Origin: an uncultured Sinobacteraceae bacterium
Lineage (GTDB): Bacteria > Pseudomonadota > Gammaproteobacteria > Steroidobacterales > Steroidobacteraceae
Direction: 5' to 3'
Length of the DNA: 13,244 bases
Assembly (NCBI GenBank): GCA_937902995.1
Contig: CALEKY010000089.1
Location: forward strand, 1-13,244
Positions 7,155 to 13,244 of the stretch are shown here, piece by piece (position 1 is the stretch's first letter; each line of letters begins with the position of its first letter). The notes under the pieces were generated by a model. That model was given only the letters and a program-made list of their open reading frames with translations, was not told where the DNA came from and searched no databases. Made by a program: the position numbers and the translations under genes.

Positions 7155-9539
7155 TCACCTCAGCGGCAATTCGAATCGCAGCCCGGCGCTGAACTCCCCG
7201 TAGCTGATCGCACGCATGCCTTCGAAGGCCTGGTAGTCGACGAATCCGGAGACGCCGCCCTTGAAAACCGCCGAGAGACTGACGCCCCAGCGCAGGAACT
7301 CGGAGTCGGGATCGTCGGTGCGAATCACGAATCCAGTATCCAGATCGCGTCCCGGCGCCGACGAGAACGGATCGTTCACGAAACGGACGAACACCTCGCC
7401 GCGATCCTGCTCTTGATGCACGTAGCTCGCCCGGACTTGCGGCGTCAGCACGCCCCACTTCTGGTTCCACACGTAGCCGAGCATCACGCCGGCCTGCACA
7501 TCCCAGCTGTCGGCCTTCTGCTCCCCGAAGTGCAGGTCCAAACCGAAAGCGCCCGTCTCGGAGAACGCATCGGCCTTCATGCGCGTGCCGGTCACCGCGA
7601 TGTTCGGCGTGAACGTCCAGCCCTTGCGACCCAAGTTGTAGCCGACACTGAAAGCCGCCGTCGTCAGAGAACCGTTCGTCGAGCCGACCGCCGTTTGATC
7701 GACCGTGCCGCCCGCGTCCACATAAACGATCCGCCGTGTCTGATCGAAATCCAGATTGCCGTACGAGGCGAGGAAATCGATGTAGAGCTTATCGGCGTAC
7801 CACGACCCGTAGATCGAACCCGATAGGTTCGTGCTGTCGAGCCTGCCGGCATCGTCGTAGAAATCGGTGTCGCTTTCGCCATAAGAAGCCGCGATACCGA
7901 CGACGAGCGAGTTCGTGAAACGGTAATCGACGCCAATCATCAGGCTCTTGGCATCGAAGTCGAATCCGCTCTCATTGGACGTTCGGCTGTGATCGCCGCG
8001 TCCGTAGCGGCCCGTGATGAAGATGCCGAGCTTGTTGCCGAGGAGCGAGCCGGCCTCATCGGAGCTCGCACCGCCGCCGAGCAGCGATCGCGCGAATTGG
8101 GCCAGCGTTTCGAGCGGAATCGGCCGTCCGTCATGAAGGATGGACAGTCCCGCGAGGCTGATGCCGGTTGCGCCTTGACGCAGCGCAGACAAGCGCGACG
8201 TGAGGCCGCTGAGATTGACTCGAGAGAAATCGAGCGCCGTCGAGCTCTGCCCCGTCACCTGTTCGCCGGACAGCCGGCGTACGGCTTCCTGCTGCTCCGA
8301 GGGAGATTCCGAATTAGCAATGATCAATGAGCAGCGCACGAGCAGCTCAGTCTGCGCATCCGTGAGCCCCTCCTCCTGCTGCCGTTCTCCCAACGCTGGA
8401 CACAATGTGTCCACGGCTCGCGCCACGGCGCGCTGATTCGGCGTCAGCGACAGATTGTTCTCGAGATTGTCTTCCAGCCCCGGTCCTTGAGGTCCGCTCG
8501 ACTCGCCGACCGAGACGATGACCATCGTCGAGCCGTCCAGCCCATCGTTGTCGGTCACGATGAGCATGACCTGGTTCTCGCCATCTTGCAGGCGAATCGT
8601 AGGATTGGCGATGCCGCTCGCCTCTTCGATGAGGATGTCGTTGACGTACCAGCGGAAGGTGCTGACATCGACTGTGCCGTCGGCGTCGTTGGCACTACCC
8701 GCAAACGTCACGTCCTCGCCCGGCTCGCCGTCCGAATCCGGCACGAATCGGTTACCTCCCGCGATGATCGCATTCGGCGGCGATTGTTCTGGCGTCTGCC
8801 CGGGCGCCGTCACTGTAATGGTCGCGAAGGCAAAGCCGACGGCACCGTCGTTGTCCACCGCGGTGAGCTCGATGAAGTTCGCTCCGTCTTGCAGGAAGAA
8901 GGTCGGGCTCTGCTGACCGTCGGCTTGCGGGAAGGGCTCGCCGTTGATCGTCCAACGGAACGTGCTGACATTCACCGTGCCGTCTGCGTCGAATGCCGTA
9001 CCGGTCACCGTAACCAATTCGCCCGGCGACTGATCGGTATCGGGCACGATTCGGTTGCCGCCTTCGATGGTGACGGTCGGAGGCAGGCGCGTATCCATAC
9101 AGGAAGCCTGTTCGTCGTCGACGGAACCCTGCGTGATGGGAATGTTCAGCGCATCGGACGTGCCGACGCTGTTCTCGAGCACGACGATCAGCGTGCCCGT
9201 CGCATTGTCTTCGCGGTTCGCGAACGTGACGCACACGCCGTTGAACGAGAGCACGGACACCGTGCTGTCCGGGCTCACCGTTGCGCTGACGATGCGCAGC
9301 ACGGGCGAGCCGCCGATGATGCCTCGCGCGAGCAAATTGACGGTGTCGGGTTGACTGCCGAAACCCTGCACCACGGCGCTGGCGTTCGGATTCACGAACG
9401 GCGCCGTCTGCGCCATGGCGCTCGAGGCGAAACCGAACCCCGCGAACAGCCCCACGATCTGCACGAAACGCCAGAAAGCGCCGCGCCGTCGAGTGTGGTG
9501 ACCGATTGTGCCCTTGCCGAGACAGCGTGCGTACAACAC
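7155..9539 (-). CDS. Autotransporter-type outer-membrane protein with two Ig/PKD-like repeats
   Basis: The 794-residue protein is predicted to be exported and anchored in the outer membrane. A basic n-region (HHTRRRGAFWR), a hydrophobic core (VQIVGLFAGFGFASS) and a signal peptidase I site after AMA (about residue 43) form a signal peptide. A beta-rich region with one probable disulfide (CVTF...SCMD) follows. Two tandem repeats of about 92 residues come next (about 153-245 and 254-345), each with EGGNR/AGGNR, a DADGT turn, STFRW and a DNDG turn, like PKD/Ig adhesin domains. A linker with two cysteines (380 and 403) leads to a C-terminal barrel (about 503-794) with alternating strands such as KSLMIGVDYRF and LRWGVSLSAVFKGG, and a final FELPLR. 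This is the layout of an autotransporter-domain protein. The start is GTG, supported by AAGGAAG 9 nt upstream. The passenger is short and there is no obvious protease or lipase motif, so adhesion is more likely than catalysis. The 211-residue gene follows in the same direction. Confidence 0.88.
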   Translation of the reverse strand: MLYARCLGKGTIGHHTRRRGAFWRFVQIVGLFAGFGFASSAMAQTAPFVNPNASAVVQGFGSQPDTVNLLARGIIGGSPVLRIVSATVSPDSTVSVLSFNGVCVTFANREDNATGTLIVVLENSVGTSDALNIPITQGSVDDEQASCMDTRLPPTVTIEGGNRIVPDTDQSPGELVTVTGTAFDADGTVNVSTFRWTINGEPFPQADGQQSPTFFLQDGANFIELTAVDNDGAVGFAFATITVTAPGQTPEQSPPNAIIAGGNRFVPDSDGEPGEDVTFAGSANDADGTVDVSTFRWYVNDILIEEASGIANPTIRLQDGENQVMLIVTDNDGLDGSTMVIVSVGESSGPQGPGLEDNLENNLSLTPNQRAVARAVDTLCPALGERQQEEGLTDAQTELLVRCSLIIANSESPSEQQEAVRRLSGEQVTGQSSTALDFSRVNLSGLTSRLSALRQGATGISLAGLSILHDGRPIPLETLAQFARSLLGGGASSDEAGSLLGNKLGIFITGRYGRGDHSRTSNESGFDFDAKSLMIGVDYRFTNSLVVGIAASYGESDTDFYDDAGRLDSTNLSGSIYGSWYADKLYIDFLASYGNLDFDQTRRIVYVDAGGTVDQTAVGSTNGSLTTAAFSVGYNLGRKGWTFTPNIAVTGTRMKADAFSETGAFGLDLHFGEQKADSWDVQAGVMLGYVWNQKWGVLTPQVRASYVHQEQDRGEVFVRFVNDPFSSAPGRDLDTGFVIRTDDPDSEFLRWGVSLSAVFKGGVSGFVDYQAFEGMRAISYGEFSAGLRFELPLR
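8505..9083 (-). repeat. Tandem Ig/PKD-like domain repeat (two copies) inside the autotransporter
   Basis: Two protein-level repeats are encoded head to tail, copy 1 at about 9083-8805 and copy 2 at about 8780-8505 on the minus strand. Shared signposts in order are PP(T/N), GGNR(I/F)VPD, PGE, DADGTV(N/D)VSTFRW, a variable loop, LQDG and (V)DNDG. The aspartate-rich DxDG turns are typical of calcium-stabilised or PKD-like folds. Copies differ at many positions, so duplication is not recent. Confidence 0.8.
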
Positions 9540-9548
9540 GGTGGCGAT

Positions 9549-9555
9549 CTTCCTT
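9549..9555 (-). promoter_or_regulatory. Ribosome binding site setting the GTG start of the autotransporter
   Basis: On the minus strand AAGGAAG stands 9 nt before the GTG at 9539-9537. This supports the GTG start, which gives a long basic n-region before the signal-peptide core. Confidence 0.6.
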
Positions 9556-9624
9556 TTTCGTATTGTTCGCGGCGGGCAACGCGCGAGCGAACCGCCGCAT
9601 TCGAAACTCTGAGGACTGCGGCGT

Positions 9625-9653
9625 ACTATGCATAGGCGTCAGAATAGCGGCAA
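9625..9653 (-). promoter_or_regulatory. Candidate sigma-70-like promoter for the autotransporter gene
   Basis: On the minus strand TTGCCG (9653-9648) and CATAGT (9630-9625) are separated by exactly 17 nt, each matching 4 of 6 consensus bases. It would give a leader of about 80 nt before the GTG start. The -10 overlaps a 10-bp palindrome, CTATGCATAG (9626-9635), a plausible operator. Matches this weak arise by chance, so this is a candidate only. Confidence 0.3.
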
Positions 9654-9736
9654 GGGGCCGGAGCCTGTACAAAGGGATCAATTCGAGCGCATTGATACTC
9701 GGCTGGGCGCTGCGCTCGCTGTTACAACGACTGCAT

Positions 9737-9741
9737 AGGGA
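9737..9741 (+). promoter_or_regulatory. Ribosome binding site of the TPR-methyltransferase gene
   Basis: AGGGA lies 9 nt before the ATG at 9751 and supports that start. I saw no convincing plus-strand promoter in 9540-9750. Confidence 0.5.
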
Positions 9742-9750
9742 CGCAACCGA

Positions 9751-10953
9751 ATGTCCACGACCACTTCGATTCAGGCGCTGATCCTAGAGGCGCAAGACGA
9801 TCATCGTGCCGGTCGGCTCGACGAGGCAGAGAAGAAATATCTCAGCGTGCTGCGCGATCACCCGAACGATCCCGACGCGCTGCACTTCCTCGGCATGCTG
9901 TATTTCCGCAAAGGCGAGCGCCAACGCGCGATCGATCTCGTTCGCCGCTCGCTCGAATCGGTGGAGTCGAATCCGCACGCGTGGAACAACCTCGGCAACA
10001 TGCTGCTCGCCACGAGCCAGCCGGAAGCCGCCGCCGACGCCTTCGAGAAAGCCACCAAGTACGGCGATCAGCTCGTGCACATGTGGTACAACCGGGCGAT
10101 CTGCCTCAGACGCTTGCGCCGCTACGACGAAGCGATCCAATGCTTCCTCAAGACGATCGAGCTCGAGCCCGAAGCAACACCGGTATTCGAGCGATTCGGC
10201 ATCATGCTCTACAGCTTGCGTCGCTTTCGGGAGGCGGCGGATGTCTATCGCCGCTGGCTGAAAATCGATCCGACCAATCCGATCCCGAGACACATGCTGG
10301 CCGCAATGACCGGCGAAGAAGTCCCGGCACGTGCAGACGACGAATACGTGCGTCAGCTGTTCGATCAGTTCGCCGATAGCTTCGACAGGAGACTCGAAGA
10401 GCTCGGCTACTGCGCCCCCCAGTTGCTCGCTTCGACCCTCGGCGAATACGTAAGCGATAGAAACCTCGACATCCTCGATGCCGGCTGCGGCACCGGGCTC
10501 TGCGGACCACTGGTCCGCTCCACGGCCAAGCGGCTGGTCGGCGTCGACATCTCGGCAGGCATGATCGAGAAGGCGCGGGCACGCAACGTCTATGACGAGC
10601 TGGTCGTCGACGAGCTGTGCAAGTTCATGCGCGGGAGGCCGGACGAGTTCGACGTCGTCATTTCGGCCGACACCTTGGTCTATTTTGGCGCCCTCGAGGA
10701 GGCGGCCGCCGCCGCGCGCGGCGCCCTCCGTCCCCAAGGCGTATTTGCATTTACCGTCGAGAAGCTGGGCGATGCCGACGGGGACGGTACCGAAGGCTTC
10801 CGAATCCAGCCGCATGGCCGGTATGCCCACCGCGAGCAGTACCTCAGGAAGGTGCTGGCCGATGCAGGCTTCGAAAAGGTCGATATCAGGGGCGTGATCC
10901 TCCGCCGCGAAGGCGACGAGGACGTGCAAGGCCACCTGGTCGTCGCGATGTAA
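9751..10953 (+). CDS. TPR-repeat protein fused to a class I SAM-dependent methyltransferase
   Basis: The 400-residue cytoplasmic protein has two parts. Residues 1-185 are TPR-like helices; recurring signs are GRLDEAEKKYLSVL with DHPNDPDALHFLG, NPHAWNNLGNMLL, MWYNRAICLRRLRRYDEAIQCF and FREAADVYRRWLKIDP. A linker with FDQFADSFDRRLEELGY (204-220), typical of this TPR-methyltransferase group, leads into a Rossmann methyltransferase domain. That domain has motif I LDAGCGTG (242-249), the acidic strand end VGVDIS (263-268), MIEKAR, and DVVISADTLVYFG (301-313). The SAM site looks complete. The TPR part probably binds a protein partner or substrate; the substrate cannot be read from sequence. The gene is divergent from the autotransporter and stands apart from its downstream neighbours (228 nt). 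Its link to the T6SS is positional only. Confidence 0.9.
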   Translation: MSTTTSIQALILEAQDDHRAGRLDEAEKKYLSVLRDHPNDPDALHFLGMLYFRKGERQRAIDLVRRSLESVESNPHAWNNLGNMLLATSQPEAAADAFEKATKYGDQLVHMWYNRAICLRRLRRYDEAIQCFLKTIELEPEATPVFERFGIMLYSLRRFREAADVYRRWLKIDPTNPIPRHMLAAMTGEEVPARADDEYVRQLFDQFADSFDRRLEELGYCAPQLLASTLGEYVSDRNLDILDAGCGTGLCGPLVRSTAKRLVGVDISAGMIEKARARNVYDELVVDELCKFMRGRPDEFDVVISADTLVYFGALEEAAAAARGALRPQGVFAFTVEKLGDADGDGTEGFRIQPHGRYAHREQYLRKVLADAGFEKVDIRGVILRREGDEDVQGHLVVAM

Positions 10954-10962
10954 CTTAAGGAG

Positions 10963-10979
10963 CGCGTTGGGAAAACGCG
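10963..10979 (+). terminator. Weak hairpin after the methyltransferase gene
   Basis: CGCGTT (10963-10968) pairs with AACGCG (10974-10979) across a 5-nt loop, 9 nt after the stop codon, and is followed by ATTT. The stem is short and the T-tract poor, so this is at best a weak intrinsic terminator. Confidence 0.3.
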
Positions 10980-10994
10980 ATTTGAGCGCTTGAT

Positions 10995-11066
10995 AACCGC
11001 AATGATTTCCTGTAGTTAGCTCGTTGAATTTGAAGCATTAGTTGCGGTTGACCTCAGACTCAACGA
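10995..11066. repeat. Interleaved inverted repeats in the intergenic region before the vgrG unit
   Basis: AACCGCAA (10995-11002) is the exact reverse complement of TTGCGGTT (11042-11049). TCGTTGA (11021-11027) is the exact reverse complement of TCAACGA (11060-11066). The order A-B-A'-B' cannot form two nested hairpins; as RNA it could fold as a pseudoknot or as two alternative stems, and as DNA it could hold protein sites. Nothing else is evident in 10954-11181, which looks more AT-rich than the coding regions and shows no coding frame I would support. Confidence 0.35.
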
Positions 11067-11171
11067 TTCGGGTCCAGACGCTTCTGGCAAAGACTCCTAT
11101 CGAGACGGACCGTGCATGGATCGTCGTCGGGCCTGAGCTCGTACATCGGTTCGGTTGCAAATAAATGCCCT

Positions 11172-11176
11172 AGGGG
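11172..11176 (+). promoter_or_regulatory. Ribosome binding site of the 91-residue gene
   Basis: AGGGG sits 5 nt before the ATG at 11182 and favours it over an in-frame TTG at 11155, which would place this site inside the coding region. Confidence 0.5.
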
Positions 11177-11181
11177 TTCCC

Positions 11182-11457
11182 ATGGCCCGTGCGAAAGTAG
11201 TCGAGTTCGACTACTACCAATTCCTGACGCTGTTGCGGCGTGCGACGGATTCCGGCGCGCGCATCGAGAAGAACGACGCGCGTTGGGCGGCTTACGTCAA
11301 AGAGCACGCAATCAATGAAGTTGCGGCCACGGCGATTGCACGACAGAAGTTCGAATCTGCCGAGCCGGTCATCATTGCCGAAGGCAAAGACACCGACGGT
11401 CTGTATTTCTATTCCAAGAACGAAGAAGCTTGTCTCAGGCTGGTTCCGCTCGAATAA
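11182..11457 (+). CDS. Small unknown protein (91 aa) directly upstream of vgrG
   Basis: I do not recognise this protein. From the ATG at 11182 it has 91 residues: MARAKVVEFDYYQFL at the start, a helical, charged middle (ATDSGARIEKNDARWAAYVK), an alanine-rich stretch (INEVAATAIARQKF) and a strand-like C-terminal half (EPVIIAEGKD, DGLYFYSKNEEACLRLVPLE). There is one cysteine and no signal peptide or membrane segment. Start choice rests on AGGGG 5 nt upstream. It lies 39 nt before vgrG on the same strand, so the two are probably cotranscribed. Small genes next to vgrG often encode effector adaptors, chaperones or spike-associated proteins, but no family motif (for example PAAR, DUF4123 or DUF1795) is visible, so no role is assigned. 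Confidence 0.72.
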   Translation: MARAKVVEFDYYQFLTLLRRATDSGARIEKNDARWAAYVKEHAINEVAATAIARQKFESAEPVIIAEGKDTDGLYFYSKNEEACLRLVPLE

Positions 11458-11482
11458 CAAGCATTTCGCAGCGACGGACCAG

Positions 11483-11487
11483 AAGGA
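11483..11487 (+). promoter_or_regulatory. Ribosome binding site of vgrG
   Basis: AAGGA lies 9 nt before the ATG at 11497 and supports that start. Confidence 0.55.
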
Positions 11488-11496
11488 TCGGTGATC

Positions 11497-13244
11497 ATGG
11501 CGAGCCTCGCTGCACGGCCCATTCAACTCACGACTCCGCTTGGTAAAGACATTCTCCTGCCGCGCGTCGTCACTGGACGCGAGCGGTTGAGCGAGCCGTT
11601 CCGATTCGACCTGACTCTGCTCAGCGAGAAGGGCGACATCAATCCGGACGAGCTTCTCGGCAAGAGCGTCTGTCTCTCTTACGACTTACCTTCCGGCGGC
11701 AGCAAACGCTACTTCCACGGCATCGTCGTGGAATTCGGCCAGATCGGTTATCGCAACCGCTATCACGAGTACCAAGCCATCGTGCGACCGTGGTTTTGGC
11801 TGCTCTCCCGTACGGCGGACTGCCGCATCTTCCAACAGAAGTCGGTGCCCGAAATCTTCGAGGAAGTCGTCAAACAGAACGGCTTCACCGATTACAAGCT
11901 GAAGCTTCAGAACTCGTATCCCAAGTGGGATTACTGCGTTCAGTATCGGGAAACCGATTTGAACTTTCTGAGCCGGCTGCTCGAGCAGGAAGGCATCTAT
12001 TACTTCTTCGAGCACGACAAGTCGTCGCACACGATGGTGCTCGCCGACGATTCCAGCGCGCATCAAACCGTATCCGGCTACGAGTCCGTGCCCTACTACC
12101 CGCCGGACCTGCCGAACTCGCAGCGCGAGCGCGATCATCTGACATCCTGGTCGTTCACCAAGCGCGTGCAGCCGGGCGCCTATGTGCACACCGATTTCGA
12201 TTTCATCAAGCCGCGCCAAGTGCTGTTGGCCACGGAGACCGCGACCCAGAAACACGCGCACGCCAAATTCGAGATCTTCGATTATCCGGGCGAGTATCCG
12301 CAGCTCGAGAAGGCGGAGGCGAAGCGCCTCGCCAAGGTGCGTTTGCAGGAGCTGCAGGCCGCGCACTTGATCGCGCGCGGTCAAGGCAACGCAGCCGGAC
12401 TTGCGACCGGACGACGTTTCAAGCTGAAACAGTATCCGCGCGAAGACCTCAACATCGAGTACGTGATCACGAGCTCCGGCGTGTCGATCTCGCAAGACCC
12501 CTACGACACGGGGAGCGACGGCTCCGATGTTCAGTTCTCCACTTCGATCGAAGCGATCGATGCGCGCATCCCGTTCCGCCCCGAACGCTCGACACCGAAA
12601 CCGGTGATTCACGGCGCACAGACGGCCATGGTCGTGGGACCGTCCGGCGAAGAGATCTACACCGACGAGCATGGGCGCGTGAAAGTCCAGTTTCACTGGG
12701 ATCGGCAGGGCAAAGCCGACGAGAACAGCTCGTGCTGGATCCGCGTCGCCCAGATCTGGGCGGGCAGCGGCTGGGGCGGCATTCACATTCCCCGCATCGG
12801 ACAGGAAGTGATCGTCAGCTTCCTCGAAGGCGATCCCGACAGGCCCATCATCACCGGCCGCGTTTACAACGGCGATTCGAAGGTCCCCTATGCGTTGCCG
12901 GCCAACAAGACGCAAAGCGGCATCAAGTCGCGAAGCTCCAAAGGCGGCGGCGCAGCGAATTTCAACGAGATTCGTTTCGAGGACAAGAAGGGCGAGGAGC
13001 AGATCTACATCCACGCCGAAAAGAATCAGGACATCGTCGTCGAGAACGACGAGACGCTGACGGTCGGTCACGACCGTAAGAAAGAGATCGGCAACGACGA
13101 AACGACGCACGTCAAGCACGACCGCACGGAGACCGTCGACAACGACGAAACGATCACGATCGGCAACAACCGCACCGAACAAGTCGGCGCCGACGAGTCG
13201 ATCACGATCGGCACGCGGGCGATGTCCGGCTCCGAGGCGATGAG
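11497..13244 (+). CDS. vgrG: T6SS spike protein VgrG/TssI, 3' end outside the window
   Basis: VgrG trimers form the puncturing spike of the T6SS and carry effectors. The frame is open from ATG 11497 to the window edge (582 codons seen). The N-terminal gp27-like part includes PLGKDILLPRVVTGRERLSEPFRFDL-type strands, the FHGIV element, and YRETDLNFLSRLLEQEGIYYFFEH in sections. The gp5-like OB fold follows (about 375-460): DEHGRVKVQFHWDR, SCWIRVAQIWAG, GWGGIHIPRIGQEVIVSFLEGDPDRPII and TGRVYN. From about residue 515 the triple-beta-helix repeats begin (ENDETLTVGHDR, GNDETTHVKHDR, DNDETITIGNNR, GADESITIG). The last visible residues (TRAMSGSEAM) leave the repeat pattern. Whether the protein ends soon or has a C-terminal effector domain cannot be seen. 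The start is supported by AAGGA 9 nt upstream and the preceding gene 39 nt away. Confidence 0.96.
   Translation, partial: MASLAARPIQLTTPLGKDILLPRVVTGRERLSEPFRFDLTLLSEKGDINPDELLGKSVCLSYDLPSGGSKRYFHGIVVEFGQIGYRNRYHEYQAIVRPWFWLLSRTADCRIFQQKSVPEIFEEVVKQNGFTDYKLKLQNSYPKWDYCVQYRETDLNFLSRLLEQEGIYYFFEHDKSSHTMVLADDSSAHQTVSGYESVPYYPPDLPNSQRERDHLTSWSFTKRVQPGAYVHTDFDFIKPRQVLLATETATQKHAHAKFEIFDYPGEYPQLEKAEAKRLAKVRLQELQAAHLIARGQGNAAGLATGRRFKLKQYPREDLNIEYVITSSGVSISQDPYDTGSDGSDVQFSTSIEAIDARIPFRPERSTPKPVIHGAQTAMVVGPSGEEIYTDEHGRVKVQFHWDRQGKADENSSCWIRVAQIWAGSGWGGIHIPRIGQEVIVSFLEGDPDRPIITGRVYNGDSKVPYALPANKTQSGIKSRSSKGGGAANFNEIRFEDKKGEEQIYIHAEKNQDIVVENDETLTVGHDRKKEIGNDETTHVKHDRTETVDNDETITIGNNRTEQVGADESITIGTRAMSGSEAM

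Larger units (their letters stand above)
9540..9750. other. Divergent intergenic region
   Basis: This 211-nt spacer separates the divergent autotransporter and TPR-methyltransferase genes and must hold both promoters or their control sites. It contains the palindrome CTATGCATAG (9626-9635). The 8-mer TGCATAGG occurs twice (9629-9636 and 9732-9739), once near each gene. No RNA gene or further coding frame is convincing. Confidence 0.5.

Noticed and set aside
8487..9635. Open frame on the plus strand opposite the autotransporter gene
   Set aside because: The translation is Arg/His/Asp-rich and lacks motifs. The minus-strand frame has a signal peptide, repeats and barrel.
9784..10935. Open frame on the minus strand opposite the methyltransferase gene
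   Set aside because: The plus strand has intact TPR and SAM motifs; the antisense product has no known features.
11048..11076. Sigma-70 promoter starting at TTGACC
   Set aside because: The -35 match is good but no acceptable -10 lies 16-18 nt downstream.
11084..11100. Sigma-54-type promoter (TGGC...) before the vgrG unit
   Set aside because: TGGCAAAGACTCCTAT has the -24-like GG but no GC at the required 10-nt spacing.
11155..11181. Upstream TTG start for the 91-residue protein
   Set aside because: AGGGG before the ATG at 11182 gives a better initiation site.
11686..13182. Long open frame on the minus strand opposite vgrG
   Set aside because: Its Val/Leu/Arg-rich, repetitive translation reflects the antisense of VgrG repeats; VgrG motifs are continuous on the plus strand.
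1..13244. CRISPR arrays, tRNA/rRNA genes, insertion sequences or transposases
   Set aside because: Scanned by eye; no spaced direct repeats, tRNA-like cloverleaf or transposase motifs were found.

Overview
This GC-rich (roughly 60%) proteobacterial window carries part of a type VI secretion system (T6SS) locus. Protein features (TssE/F/G/ClpV, VgrG, an autotransporter barrel) mark a Gram-negative host. The style of the TssE and ClpV proteins suggests a gammaproteobacterium of the Xanthomonadales/Nevskiales kind, but this placement is a guess made without any search.

Layout. (1) 36-6396, + strand: a tight run tssE, tssF, tssG, tssH/clpV, with gaps or overlaps of 3 nt, -37 nt and 14 nt. These encode three baseplate subunits and the sheath-recycling AAA+ ATPase. 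TssE is unusually long because about 100 residues are inserted between its two conserved blocks. (2) 6397-6456: a convergent intergenic spacer holding a perfect 11-bp hairpin. (3) 6457-9539, - strand: a two-gene unit read from right to left. The first gene encodes a secreted protein with two Ig/PKD-like repeats and a C-terminal autotransporter-type beta-barrel. The second, 62 nt downstream, encodes a 211-residue protein of unknown family with a faint resemblance to ADP-ribosyltransferase-fold toxins. (4) 9540-9750: a divergent promoter region. (5) 9751-10953, + strand: a TPR/SAM-methyltransferase fusion. (6) 10954-11181: an intergenic stretch that looks more AT-rich and contains interleaved inverted repeats. 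(7) 11182-13244, + strand: a small unrecognised 91-residue protein followed by vgrG (tssI), which runs off the right edge of the window.

How the genes fit together. TssE, TssF and TssG form the wedge of the T6SS baseplate. VgrG is the spike on which the Hcp tube and TssB/C sheath assemble, and ClpV disassembles the contracted sheath. The sheath, tube and membrane-complex genes (tssA, B, C, D, J, K, L, M) are not in this window and presumably lie outside it. The non-core genes between clpV and vgrG are the accessory part and hold the least explained biology: a possible toxin with no visible immunity gene, its autotransporter neighbour, the methyltransferase, and the 91-residue protein before vgrG.
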